Below are positions 28,365-36,394 of a stretch of 64,000 nucleotides of DNA, piece by piece. Made by a program: the position numbers and the translations under genes. Below the pieces are notes generated by a model, which made no database searches, was not told where the DNA came from, and saw only the letters and a program-made list of their open reading frames with translations. Positions within the stretch are counted from its first letter, which is position 1; each line of letters begins with the position of its first letter. Source of the stretch: Corynebacterium mastitidis DSM 44356 (GTDB lineage Bacteria > Actinomycetota > Actinomycetes > Mycobacteriales > Mycobacteriaceae); assembly GCF_000375365.1 (NCBI RefSeq), contig NZ_AQXB01000008.1, positions 52,499-116,498 of the forward strand. Reading direction: 5' to 3'.

Positions 28365-28973
28365 GTGATGCGGGATAGCCGTAGGGTGGCGGTAGTGGCC
28401 GTCGTGGTGGCGGCGGGCCTGGGCGCGGCGGCGTGCAGCGCCGAGCAGACCGCCGGGCAGGACGCCGTCAGCCAGGGCGAGGGCTCCTTTTCCTTCTATT
28501 CCCCGGGCGGGGCCACGGAGATCTTCTACGAGGAGCAGGAGCGCCAGCCGATTCAGGAGTTCTCCGGGGAGTCCCTCATGGAGGAGGGCGCCACGGTGGC
28601 GCTGTCGGACTTCCACGATCAGGTGGTGGTGCTCAACGCCTGGGGCCAGTGGTGCGCGCCGTGCCGCTCGGAGGTGGACGACCTCGAGGAGACCCAGGAG
28701 GCCATCGAGCCGCTGGGCGCCACGGTGCTGGGCATCAACGTGCGCGACTACAACCGGCAGATCGCCCAGGACTTCGTGAAGGACAACGCGGTGACCTACC
28801 CGTCCCTCTACGATCCGCCCTTCCGCACCGCCGCCGCCCTGGGCGGCGTGCCCGCCAGCGTGGTTCCCACCACCATCGTGCTGGACCGTCAGCACCGCCC
28901 GGCGGCGGTGTTCCTGCGGGCGATCACGGCGGGGGAGCTTATCGACGTCGTGACGCGGATCGCGCAGGAGTAG
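28365..28973 (+). CDS. TlpA/ResA-like thiol-disulfide lipoprotein
   Basis: A 202-residue exported thioredoxin-fold protein. A lipoprotein signal ends with lipobox GAAAC (about residue 24); the redox motif is WGQWCAPC near residue 88; VVPTTIVLD carries the cis-proline. It should reduce apocytochrome c cysteines outside the membrane before haem attachment, receiving electrons from the CcdA protein encoded next. GTG at 28365 has AGGGAG ten bases upstream; an ATG follows directly at 28368. Four bases separate it from the ccdA gene. Confidence 0.92.
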   Translation: MMRDSRRVAVVAVVVAAGLGAAACSAEQTAGQDAVSQGEGSFSFYSPGGATEIFYEEQERQPIQEFSGESLMEEGATVALSDFHDQVVVLNAWGQWCAPCRSEVDDLEETQEAIEPLGATVLGINVRDYNRQIAQDFVKDNAVTYPSLYDPPFRTAAALGGVPASVVPTTIVLDRQHRPAAVFLRAITAGELIDVVTRIAQE

Positions 28974-28977
28974 GGCC

Positions 28978-29763
28978 GTGGGGGAGTATCTTGCCGACCT
29001 CGCGGTCTCCGGTCCGGTGATCCTCGCGGTGCTGGCCGCCGCGTTCGCCGGGCTGGTGTCCTTTGCCTCGCCCTGCGTGGTGCCGCTGGTGCCGGGTTAT
29101 CTTTCCTACCTCGCCGGCACCGTGGGCGGGGAGATGAACTACGAGGGCGACCTCGGCCCCCGGGTGGGGCGTCGCCGTCAGTGGGCGGTGGTGCTGGCCG
29201 CCGTGCTCTTCGTCCTGGGCTTTACCGTGGTCTTTCTGCTGGGCACGGTCGCTGTTTTTGGTGCGATCGGGGCGCTGGCCCTGCGCGCGGAGCTGCTCAT
29301 GCGGGTGGGCGGGGTGGTGACCATCCTCATGGGCCTGGTGTTTTTGGGGCTCGTGCCGGGGTTGCAGCGCGATACCCGCATGGTTCCTAAGCGGTGGACC
29401 ACCTGGCTGGGCGCCCCGCTGCTGGGCGGGATCTTTGCGCTGGGGTGGACGCCCTGCCTGGGCCCCACGCTCACGGCGATCGTCTCCGTGTCCCTGGGCA
29501 CGGAGGGCATGACCGCCGCGCGCGGCGTGGTCCTAATCGTGGGCTACTGCCTGGGCCTGGGACTGCCCTTTATCCTGCTGGCCCTGGGCTCCGGGGCCGC
29601 GCTGCGCGGGGTGGGCTGGCTGCGCCGGCACACCCGGGCCATCCAGGTCGTCGGCGGGGTACTCATGGTGCTCGTGGGCGTGGCGCTGGTCAGCGGCGTG
29701 TGGGCGGAATTCGTGAACTGGGTGCGCCAGTGGACCGTGGAATACGGCACCACCCTGGTGTGA
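28978..29763 (+). CDS. ccdA: CcdA-type transmembrane thiol reductant carrier
   Basis: A 261-residue membrane protein with six hydrophobic segments. The redox cysteines lie in FASPCVVPLVPGYLSYL (first half) and GWTPCLGPTLTAI (second half), the family's paired membrane thiols. It carries electrons from cytoplasmic thioredoxin to the TlpA/ResA-like lipoprotein. The GTG at 28978 follows that gene by four bases, and resB begins 25 bases after the stop. Confidence 0.92.
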   Translation: MGEYLADLAVSGPVILAVLAAAFAGLVSFASPCVVPLVPGYLSYLAGTVGGEMNYEGDLGPRVGRRRQWAVVLAAVLFVLGFTVVFLLGTVAVFGAIGALALRAELLMRVGGVVTILMGLVFLGLVPGLQRDTRMVPKRWTTWLGAPLLGGIFALGWTPCLGPTLTAIVSVSLGTEGMTAARGVVLIVGYCLGLGLPFILLALGSGAALRGVGWLRRHTRAIQVVGGVLMVLVGVALVSGVWAEFVNWVRQWTVEYGTTLV

Positions 29764-29788
29764 TCCCGATGGAGGAGGACTCATTCAG

Positions 29789-31408
29789 ATGAAGCACGCG
29801 GCGAGGTACCTGCGCCGGGCCTGGAACTGGCTGACCAGCATGCGCACCGCGCTGGTTTTGTTGTTCCTGCTGGCCGTGGCGGCGATCCCGGGCGCGCTGC
29901 TGCCGCAGCGCAACCTCAGCCTGGCCAACGTGGAGGAGTACCTTGCGGAAAACGGCAAGGTGGTGGAGGTGTATGACCGCCTCCAGCTCTTCGACGTGTT
30001 CAGCTCCACCTGGTTTACCGCCATCTACGTGCTGCTCATGGTCTCCCTGGTGGGGTGCATCATCCCGCGCAGTTGGGAGCACTACAAGGCCATGCGCACC
30101 CCGCCGGTGCGCGCGCCCAAGCGCCTGGAGCGGATGCCCCTGCACAGCCGGGACGAGGTGGAGGCCTCGCCTCAGGAGGTGGAGGAGCGGGTGCGCGCCC
30201 ACTTCCGCCGCTGGCGCCTGGCGGAGTACGCCCCGGGCGAGGACCGCGCGGGGCGGCGCTCCTTTGCCGCCGAGCGCGGCTACGCCCACGAGTTCTTCAA
30301 CCTGGTCTTTCACCTCTCCCTGGTGGCGCTGCTGGTGACGGTGGGGCTGGGGCGGCTGGTGTACTACGAGGGCCACGTCATCGTGGTCACGGAGTCCGGC
30401 TCCAACGACGCGGTGGCGCTGGATCAGTCCACCGAGTTCTGCAATACCTCCCCGGCCAACTTCGATTCCTTCCGCGCCGGGCCGCTGTTCGACGGCACGG
30501 GGCTCAACCCCTTCTGCTTCCACGCGCACGACTTCACCGCGGACTACCTGCCCAGCGGGCAGGCGGAGATGTTCAGCTCCAACATCTCCTACGCGGAGGG
30601 CGAGGACATCACGCGGGACCCCGCCACCTGGCAGGACTATGAGCTCAAGGTCAACCACCCGCTGCGCATGGCGGGGGATCGGCTTTACCTCCAGGGGCAC
30701 GGCTTCGCGCCCACGTTCACGGTCACCTGGCCCAACGGGGAAAAGCGCACGCAGACCCTCCAGTGGCGTCCCGACGACCCCACCTTCTTCCTCTCCTCTG
30801 GGGCGATGCGCTTCGACCCCCCGGCGGGCATGTACCCGGACCTCTACGAGCGCCGCCAGAACCAGCTCGCCATCCAGGGGCTGTTCGCCCCCACGGCCTC
30901 GTGGTCGGGGGAGAACGGCGAGCTGCTCACCTCCGCCTTCCCCGCGATGCGGGACCCGGCGGTGGCCATCGACGTCTATCGCGGGGACAACGGCCTGGAC
31001 ACCGGCGTGGGGCAGAACATCTTTACGCTCGATCCCACCCTCATCCACGCCGGACAGTTGCAGAAGATCGACCGCGTGAACCTCTCCCAGGGGGAGTCGG
31101 TCACCCTGGACGACGGCACCGTGGTCACCTTCGAGGGCGCCAACGAGTACGCCAACTACGTGGTGGCCTCGGACCCCACGCAGGTGTGGGTGCTGGCCTC
31201 TGCGGTGACCATGCTGGCCGCCCTGGTGGCCTCCCTGATGGTCAAGCGCCGCCGCGTGTGGGTGCGCATCGCCGCGGCCCCGGGCGGGGGCACGGCGGTG
31301 GAGATGGCGGGCCTGGCGCGCACCGATCGCGCCGGGTGGGGCTCGGAGTTTGAGGTGCTGCGCCGCCGCATCCTGGGTTTGCCGGAGGAGGACGAGGGGG
31401 AAGAATAG
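29789..31408 (+). CDS. resB: Cytochrome c biogenesis protein ResB
   Basis: A 539-residue ResB/Ccs1 protein of System II cytochrome c maturation. Three membrane segments lie in the first ~190 residues (TSMRTALVLLFLLAVAAIPG, FTAIYVLLMVSLVGCIIP and NLVFHLSLVALLVTVGL), then a large extracellular domain, then a fourth segment (~466-485) and a short basic cytoplasmic tail. With CcsA it forms the haem channel and synthase. GGAGGA lies 16 bases before the ATG. The length matches the family. Confidence 0.93.
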   Translation: MKHAARYLRRAWNWLTSMRTALVLLFLLAVAAIPGALLPQRNLSLANVEEYLAENGKVVEVYDRLQLFDVFSSTWFTAIYVLLMVSLVGCIIPRSWEHYKAMRTPPVRAPKRLERMPLHSRDEVEASPQEVEERVRAHFRRWRLAEYAPGEDRAGRRSFAAERGYAHEFFNLVFHLSLVALLVTVGLGRLVYYEGHVIVVTESGSNDAVALDQSTEFCNTSPANFDSFRAGPLFDGTGLNPFCFHAHDFTADYLPSGQAEMFSSNISYAEGEDITRDPATWQDYELKVNHPLRMAGDRLYLQGHGFAPTFTVTWPNGEKRTQTLQWRPDDPTFFLSSGAMRFDPPAGMYPDLYERRQNQLAIQGLFAPTASWSGENGELLTSAFPAMRDPAVAIDVYRGDNGLDTGVGQNIFTLDPTLIHAGQLQKIDRVNLSQGESVTLDDGTVVTFEGANEYANYVVASDPTQVWVLASAVTMLAALVASLMVKRRRVWVRIAAAPGGGTAVEMAGLARTDRAGWGSEFEVLRRRILGLPEEDEGEE

Positions 31409-31474
31409 GCGGTGAGGCGTCTGGTAGCGTCGGCTGTCAGCGCAAGGAACTTTTGTGAGGAAGAAGCCTAAAAA

Positions 31475-32494
31475 ATGTCTGTGAATACCAGCCTGGCGGG
31501 GTTATCCGATAACACCTTCCAGGCCGCCTTCTTGGTGTACCTGGTGGCGCTCGTGGCCTCCCTGTTCTACTACGTGCGGTTGCAGGCCATCGTCCGGCTG
31601 CGCCGGGAGAGCCACGCCGCCCCCGTCGCCGTGGGGGCGGGAGCGTCCGGCGCGGTGGCGGAGCAGGGGGGTCAGGGGGGCGCGGAGCCCTCCGGGGGGG
31701 TCGATCTTGCTGAGCGCGAGGCCAAGGCCGCCAAGTGGGCCGGGGCCACCCAGGCCCTGGTGTGGACGGGCATCATCCTGCACGTGATCTCCGCGGTCAC
31801 CAGGGGGCTTTCCGCCGGGCGCTTTCCGCTGGGCAACCTCTACGAGTACGTCCTGGTGGTCTCCTGCATCACCCTGGCCGTGGCGGCCGCGGTGGTGCAG
31901 CGGCGCGGCCAGCAGGTGGTGTGGCCCTGGATTCTCACGCCCCTGCTGGTGCTGATGTTCATCGGCGCCACCAAGCTCTACGCAGATTCGGCCCCGGTGG
32001 TGCCGGCGCTGCAGTCCTACTGGCTGCCGGTGCACGTGACCACGGTGTCCACGGGCGCGTCCATCGGCATCGTCTCCGGCGTGTTTTCCCTGCTCTACCT
32101 GCTGCGAGTGTGGCAGGCGCCGGGCGAGGAGTCCACCCACGGCGCGGCCGGGTTCTTCGGGGCGATGGCCACCCCGCTGCCCTCGGCGGAAAGGCTGGAC
32201 GCCATCGCGTACAAGCTGGCGGTCTTCACGCTGCCGATCCTGGGCATGGGCATCATCTTCGGGGCCGTGTGGGCGGAGGACGCCTGGACGCGGTTCTGGG
32301 GGTGGGACCCCAAGGAGACGTTCTCCTTCATCTCGTGGATCCTCTACGCGGCGTATCTGCACGCGCGCGCCACGGCGGGGTGGAAGGTGGGTGCCGCCTG
32401 GGTGAACATCCTGGCGATGGGCACGATGGTGTTTAATCTTTTCTTCATCAACCTGGTGGTTTCGGGCCTGCACTCCTACGCAGGTTTGAACTAG
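31475..32494 (+). CDS. ccsA: Cytochrome c biogenesis protein CcsA/ResC
   Basis: A 339-residue multi-helix membrane protein. The haem-handling WWD-type motif is WGWDPKETFSFISW (about residues 274-287), with the flanking conserved histidines in VHVTTVS and ILYAAYLHARAT. An insert of ~45 Gly/Ala/Glu-rich residues follows the first membrane segment. AGGAAGAAG precedes the ATG. It completes System II with ResB, 66 bases upstream. In corynebacteria its client is the cytochrome c1 of the bc1-aa3 supercomplex. Confidence 0.93.
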   Translation: MSVNTSLAGLSDNTFQAAFLVYLVALVASLFYYVRLQAIVRLRRESHAAPVAVGAGASGAVAEQGGQGGAEPSGGVDLAEREAKAAKWAGATQALVWTGIILHVISAVTRGLSAGRFPLGNLYEYVLVVSCITLAVAAAVVQRRGQQVVWPWILTPLLVLMFIGATKLYADSAPVVPALQSYWLPVHVTTVSTGASIGIVSGVFSLLYLLRVWQAPGEESTHGAAGFFGAMATPLPSAERLDAIAYKLAVFTLPILGMGIIFGAVWAEDAWTRFWGWDPKETFSFISWILYAAYLHARATAGWKVGAAWVNILAMGTMVFNLFFINLVVSGLHSYAGLN

Positions 32495-32849
32495 CAAACA
32501 TAGCGATTTTCAAAAGGTATTAAGAAACACACGCGGGGCGCGCATGTTTTCCCCAAAAATCATATGGCGGGCCGCCGGATACTAAAGTAGAATGGGGCAG
32601 GCACTAAGGTTCAGTGGTCTATATACGGAATAGTACACATAACGCCTTTAGGGTGGTTGCTGCACACATTCTCGCTGGGAGGGCGGGGTGAGCGGTTTTG
32701 GACCGCATGCCCCGCCCTCCTTTTGGTATAGCTAAAATGGAAATTGTGAAAAATTGGCACACCATGCCACTCACGGTGTACTGTCTCAGTGCAAAGAAAA
32801 CAAAAAAGTTGCAGATTGATAAAAGGCGTGGAAGAGGTGGGTGAGGGTT
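32495..32849. other. Gene-free region with possible small RNA
   Basis: No protein gene is supported in these 355 bases. They hold a strong terminator hairpin at 32678-32724 that lies 180 bases after ccsA, so a separate short transcript is possible. Downstream is a candidate promoter for the XRE regulator, TTGGCA (32754-32759), 17 bases, TGTACT (32777-32782). Confidence 0.5.
32678..32724 (+). terminator. Strong hairpin terminator
   Basis: GGAGGGCGGGG (32678-32688) pairs perfectly with CCCCGCCCTCC (32710-32720); inside, GCGGT and ACCGC (32692-32696 and 32702-32706) form a second stem with a TTTGG loop. TTTT follows. Confidence 0.85.
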
Positions 32850-33098
32850 ATGTCATTGCCTCGGCGTAAGGCTGGCAAGCCGGCGGGTGATGTCCCGGAG
32901 CTGTTGGAGCTTGGTACCCAGTTAGCCGAACGAAGGCGCCAGTTGGGTCGTCTGCAACAGGATGTCGCCGACGAGGCCGGGGTTTCCCGCTCCACCCTGC
33001 ACGCCATCGAGCACGGCGCGTCCGGCGTGCGCTGGGAGAAGGTCGTCTCCGTGGCGCGCGAGCTGAACCTGGCCATGCGCTTCGTCGAGGTCGTCTAG
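32850..33098 (+). CDS. XRE-family HTH regulator
   Basis: An 82-residue protein. After a basic N-terminus (SLPRRKAGKPAGD) comes a single Cro/cI-type domain: LAERRRQLGRLQQDVADEAG then VSRSTLHAIEHGASGVRWEK, with the recognition helix in SRSTLHAIE. The end VARELNLAMRFVEVV resembles HipB-type antitoxins and YgaT-like regulators. GAGGTGGG lies eight bases before the ATG at 32850; a GTG at 32841 is an alternative. It ends 30 bases before rmlB, which has its own -10 box. No toxin gene is adjacent, so it is more likely a stand-alone repressor. Confidence 0.8.
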   Translation: MSLPRRKAGKPAGDVPELLELGTQLAERRRQLGRLQQDVADEAGVSRSTLHAIEHGASGVRWEKVVSVARELNLAMRFVEVV

Positions 33099-33116
33099 CG
33101 CCCCTGAGCGGCTTGC

Positions 33117-33122
33117 TAGCCT
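33117..33122 (+). promoter_or_regulatory. -10 box, leaderless rmlB start
   Basis: TAGCCT ends six bases before the rmlB ATG. Confidence 0.5.
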
Positions 33123-33128
33123 GGTCTC

Positions 33129-34139
33129 ATGCAGATCCTGGTTACCGGCGGCGCGGGCTTCATCGGCTCCAACTTCGTGCTGCGCACGCTCGCGCGCACC
33201 CCTCATCGAGTCACCGTGCTCGACGCCATGACCTACGCGGCCAACCCCGCCAGCCTTAGCGATGCGGGGTCGTTTGGGGAGCGGCTGCGCGTGGTGGAGG
33301 GCTCCATCACGGACGAGGCCACGGTCAACGACCTGGTGGCCGGGTGCGACCTCGTGGTGCACTTCGCCGCCGAGTCCCACAACGATCGCTCGCTGCGCTC
33401 CCCCCTGGACTTCGTGCGCACCAACGTGGAGGGCACGGCGGTGCTGCTCGCGGCGGCGGCGCGGCACGGGGTGCGCCTCCACCACGTCTCCACGGACGAG
33501 GTCTTTGGGGACCTCGCCTTCGACGACCCGGCGCGCTTTACCCCCGACACCCCCTACCGCCCGTCCAGCCCCTATTCCGCCTCCAAGGCGGCCAGCGATC
33601 ACCTGGTGCGGGCCTGGGTTCGCAGCTTTGGTCTACAGGCCACGATCTCTAATTGTTCTAATAACTACGGGCCGCGCCAGCACCCGGAGAAGTTCATCCC
33701 CCGGCAGATCCTCAACCTGCTGGCGGGCGAGCAGCCGCGCGTGTACGGCACGGGCCGCAACGTGCGCGACTGGATCCATGTGGACGACCACAACGACGCG
33801 GTGTGGGCGATCATCGAGCGCGGCGAGCCGGGGCACACCTACCTCATCGGCGCGGACGGGGAGCGCAGCAACATGGAGGTGGTGCGCGAGCTCAACCGCA
33901 TCTTCGGCCGCGACCCGGAGGACTTCCTCCACGTGAGTGACCGCCCCGGGCACGATCGTCGCTACGCCATCGACCCCGCCTCCACGCGGGCGCTCGGGTG
34001 GGAGCCGCGCCACCGCGACTTCCGCGCCGGGCTGCGGGCCACCGTGGAGTGGTACCGGGAGAACCCGGGCTGGTGGCGGGAGGCCTTCGCGGCGTCGGAA
34101 AGCGCCTACCGGCGCGGCGAGCGGCAGTTCCCGCACTAG
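33129..34139 (+). CDS. rmlB: dTDP-glucose 4,6-dehydratase
   Basis: RmlB converts dTDP-glucose to dTDP-4-keto-6-deoxyglucose, the second step of dTDP-L-rhamnose synthesis. The 336-residue SDR enzyme shows the NAD loop GGAGFIGSNFV (residues 7-17), the catalytic STDEVFGDL segment, the YSASKAASDHLV motif (Tyr-xxx-Lys) and NNYGPRQHPEKFIPR for the sugar nucleotide. Length is normal. The product feeds rhamnose used in the arabinogalactan linker of corynebacterial cell walls. Confidence 0.94.
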   Translation: MQILVTGGAGFIGSNFVLRTLARTPHRVTVLDAMTYAANPASLSDAGSFGERLRVVEGSITDEATVNDLVAGCDLVVHFAAESHNDRSLRSPLDFVRTNVEGTAVLLAAAARHGVRLHHVSTDEVFGDLAFDDPARFTPDTPYRPSSPYSASKAASDHLVRAWVRSFGLQATISNCSNNYGPRQHPEKFIPRQILNLLAGEQPRVYGTGRNVRDWIHVDDHNDAVWAIIERGEPGHTYLIGADGERSNMEVVRELNRIFGRDPEDFLHVSDRPGHDRRYAIDPASTRALGWEPRHRDFRAGLRATVEWYRENPGWWREAFAASESAYRRGERQFPH

Positions 34140-34142
34140 AAT
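34137..34142 (+). promoter_or_regulatory. -10 box inside the rmlB stop
   Basis: TAGAAT includes the rmlB stop codon and ends seven bases before the ATG at 34150, giving a possible leaderless internal start for rmlC-rmlA. Confidence 0.5.
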
Positions 34143-34149
34143 GGCGGGC

Positions 34150-34782
34150 ATGCTAGAACCCGTCACAGGCTTCGAGGGCGCGCTGCGCCTGGTCCCCACC
34201 GTGTTTCCCGACCAGCGCGGCACCTTCCACGAATGGTTCAAGGCCAGCGCGTTCGAGGAGGCCACCGGCTACCCCCTGGACCTGCAGCAGGCCAACATGT
34301 CCACCTCCCGGGCCGGGGCGTTGCGCGGCCTGCACTACGCCGAGGTACCCCCGGGGCAGGGCAAGCTGGTGGTGTGCCCGGCCGGGGCGATCTTCGACGT
34401 GCTGGTGGACGTGCGCGCGGGTTCGGAGACCTTCGGCCGGTGGGCGGGCTTCGAGCTGAGCGCGGAGAACCACCAGGGGCTCTACATCCCGGCGGGCTTT
34501 GCCCACGGTTTCCTCGCGCTGAGCGACGCCACCGTGGTCTACCTGACCACCTCGGAGTACCAGCCGGAGGTGGAGCACGGCATCGACCCGTTCGATCCCC
34601 GGATCGGCGTGGAATGGCCGGAGATTCCGGGGGAAAGGGTGCTCTCGGAGAAGGATGCCCAGGCGCCCGGCCTGGACGAGGCCGCCGCCTCGGGGATCCT
34701 GCCCACCGTGGAGGAGTGTCGCGCTTATCACACGGAGCTGCGCAACGCCTGGGCGCTGGCTAACCAAGAGGCGGGGCAGTGA
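34150..34782 (+). CDS. rmlC: dTDP-4-dehydrorhamnose 3,5-epimerase
   Basis: A 210-residue cupin epimerase. Conserved stretches are [31 protein letters not shown] with the catalytic His, [10 protein letters not shown] and [13 protein letters not shown]. The protein is longer than the ~185-residue bacterial norm by a C-terminal part ([14 protein letters not shown] and on) that mycobacterial RmlC also has. The ATG at 34150 aligns with the mycobacterial N-terminus as I recall it; an ATG at 34141 would lie in the -10 box. It is not fused to RmlD, unlike the RmlCD fusion seen in some corynebacteria. Confidence 0.9.
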   Translation: MLEPVTGFEGALRLVPTVFPDQRGTFHEWFKASAFEEATGYPLDLQQANMSTSRAGALRGLHYAEVPPGQGKLVVCPAGAIFDVLVDVRAGSETFGRWAGFELSAENHQGLYIPAGFAHGFLALSDATVVYLTTSEYQPEVEHGIDPFDPRIGVEWPEIPGERVLSEKDAQAPGLDEAAASGILPTVEECRAYHTELRNAWALANQEAGQ

Positions 34783-35654
34783 AGGGCATCGTCCTGGCGG
34801 GCGGCACCGGCTCGCGCCTGTGGCCGATTACCCACGGGGTGTCCAAGCAGCTCGTGCCCGTCTATGACAAGCCGATGATCTACTACCCGCTGAGCACCCT
34901 CATGCTCGCGGGAATTACGGAGATCCTGGTCATCACCACCCCGCAGGACCGCCCCCAGTTCGAGCGCCTGCTGGGCGACGGCTCCCAGTTCGGTATCTCG
35001 CTCACCTTCGCCACCCAGGACTCCCCCCGGGGGCTTGCCGAGGCCTTCCTCCTCGGCGCCGAGCACATCGGAGACGACTCCGTGGCGCTGGTGCTGGGCG
35101 ATAACATCTTCTACGGTGCGGGGCTGGGCACCCAGTTGCGCCGCTACACCGAGGTGGACGGCGGCGCGATCTTCGCCTACTGGGTCTCCCGGCCGCAGGC
35201 CTACGGGGTGGTGTCCTTCGACGCCGAGGGCCGGGCCACCGCGCTGGAGGAAAAGCCCGCCCGCCCGCGCTCCCACTTTGCGGTGCCGGGACTGTACTTC
35301 TACGACAACTCCGTGGTGGAGATCGCCCGCGGGCTGCGCCCCAGCGCGCGCGGCGAGCTGGAGATCACCGACGTCAACAACGAGTACCTGCGCAGGGGAA
35401 AGCTCCACGTCGAGGTGCTGCCGCGCGGCACCGCCTGGCTGGACACCGGAACCGTGGACATGCTCATGGCGGCGGGGGACTTCGTGCGCACCATCGAGCA
35501 GCGCCAGGGCCTCAAGATCGGCGCGCCGGAGGAGGTGGCCTGGCGCATGGGATACATCTCCAGCGCGCAGCTTCGGAAACGCGCCGAGGACCTGCGGGCC
35601 TCCGGCTACGGGGAATACCTCATGGAGATCCTGCGGCGCGACGCCGCGCTCTAG
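34779..35654 (+). CDS. rmlA: Glucose-1-phosphate thymidylyltransferase
   Basis: RmlA makes dTDP-glucose from dTTP and glucose-1-phosphate, entering the rhamnose pathway. The 291-residue protein has the nucleotide-binding [43 protein letters not shown] and the metal-binding LDTGTVDML region. The GTG start overlaps the rmlC stop (GTGA), so translation is coupled. The gene order B-C-A without rmlD means the last reductase must be encoded elsewhere. The stop overlaps the convergent small membrane protein by four bases. Confidence 0.95.
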   Translation: MKGIVLAGGTGSRLWPITHGVSKQLVPVYDKPMIYYPLSTLMLAGITEILVITTPQDRPQFERLLGDGSQFGISLTFATQDSPRGLAEAFLLGAEHIGDDSVALVLGDNIFYGAGLGTQLRRYTEVDGGAIFAYWVSRPQAYGVVSFDAEGRATALEEKPARPRSHFAVPGLYFYDNSVVEIARGLRPSARGELEITDVNNEYLRRGKLHVEVLPRGTAWLDTGTVDMLMAAGDFVRTIEQRQGLKIGAPEEVAWRMGYISSAQLRKRAEDLRASGYGEYLMEILRRDAAL

Positions 35655-35944
35655 GTACTACCCGGCCCCTCCGGATCGGGATCGTCGGCCCCGTTCCTGC
35701 GGCGCCGCTCCTTCTGCTCCCGCTCCCGCTCGGCGCGCCTGCGCTCCGCCTCTTCCCGGGCGCGGCGCTCCTTGAAGCGCTGCTTCTCGATGTTCCAGAG
35801 GAAGTCCGGGTCGTCATCCGGGCCCTTGATCTGCGGGGCCTGCGCTCCGCCGACGGCCCGGTTCTTCCACGTCCTGGGCCCGAAGGCCTTCCACAGCAGC
35901 ACCACGGCCACTATGACGAGGGCTAATAAGATAATGCGACCCAC
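35651..35944 (-). CDS. Small single-span membrane protein
   Basis: A 97-residue protein with one N-terminal membrane segment ([17 protein letters not shown], residues 4-20) and a strongly charged cytoplasmic tail whose last 45 residues are Arg/Glu repeats ([19 protein letters not shown]), probably a helix or coiled coil. GAGGAGGA lies before the GTG start. I recognise no family; similar conserved hypotheticals occur at this position in corynebacteria. It is divergent from the DUF4229 gene. Confidence 0.75.
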   Translation of the reverse strand: MGRIILLALVIVAVVLLWKAFGPRTWKNRAVGGAQAPQIKGPDDDPDFLWNIEKQRFKERRAREEAERRRAEREREQKERRRRNGADDPDPEGPGST

Positions 35945-35988
35945 TGCGTTATTCCTCCTCGGCTCCCCACCATAGTAGCGTGGGGTGG

Positions 35989-36282
35989 GTGAGTGACGAT
36001 CAACTGTTGCGCAAGAACGCCAACCGCGCCCTGTGGAAGTACGGTCTGGCCCGGCTGGGGCTTTTCGTGGCCCTGACGGTGGTGATTCAGCTCGTGGCGT
36101 GGCTGGTGGGCAGCCCCTTCCCGCTGCTGGTTTCCGCCACGGGGGCGCTGCTGATCGCCTTCCCGCTCTCCATGCTCATCTTCTCCACCATGCGGGTGGA
36201 GGCCAACGAGGCCGTGGCGGCCTGGGCGCGGCGCCGCCGCGAGCGCAAGGAGTGGATCGCCCAGGAGTTGGCGGAGCGGTAG
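35989..36282 (+). CDS. DUF4229 membrane protein
   Basis: A 97-residue protein of the actinobacterial DUF4229 type: ALWKYGLARLGLFVALTVVI followed by a second membrane segment (PLLVSATGALLIAFPLSMLI) and a basic helix (ARRRRERKEWIAQ). The GTG at 35989 is preferred because it begins close to the conserved part; a GTG at 35980 is in frame. The role of the family is not known. A terminator follows. Confidence 0.75.
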   Translation: MSDDQLLRKNANRALWKYGLARLGLFVALTVVIQLVAWLVGSPFPLLVSATGALLIAFPLSMLIFSTMRVEANEAVAAWARRRRERKEWIAQELAER

Positions 36283-36352
36283 GGGGCTGGCTTTTCCGGA
36301 GCGGCGAGTTATCGTTCGCTTAGGCGGCGCTCGAACGCCATATTTCCATGAC

Positions 36353-36384
36353 AACCCCGGCACCTGAACATAGGCGCCGGGGTT
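36353..36384. terminator. Shared terminator for convergent genes
   Basis: AACCCCGGCaCC and GGcGCCGGGGTT pair with one mismatch around TGAACATA. It lies between the ends of the DUF4229 gene and the convergent 545-residue membrane protein, so it could serve both. Confidence 0.7.
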
Positions 36385-36394
36385 CCTCGTATTC

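Noticed and set aside
32590..32724. 6C RNA of actinobacteria
   Set aside because: The hairpin loops do not contain the runs of six C residues that define that RNA.
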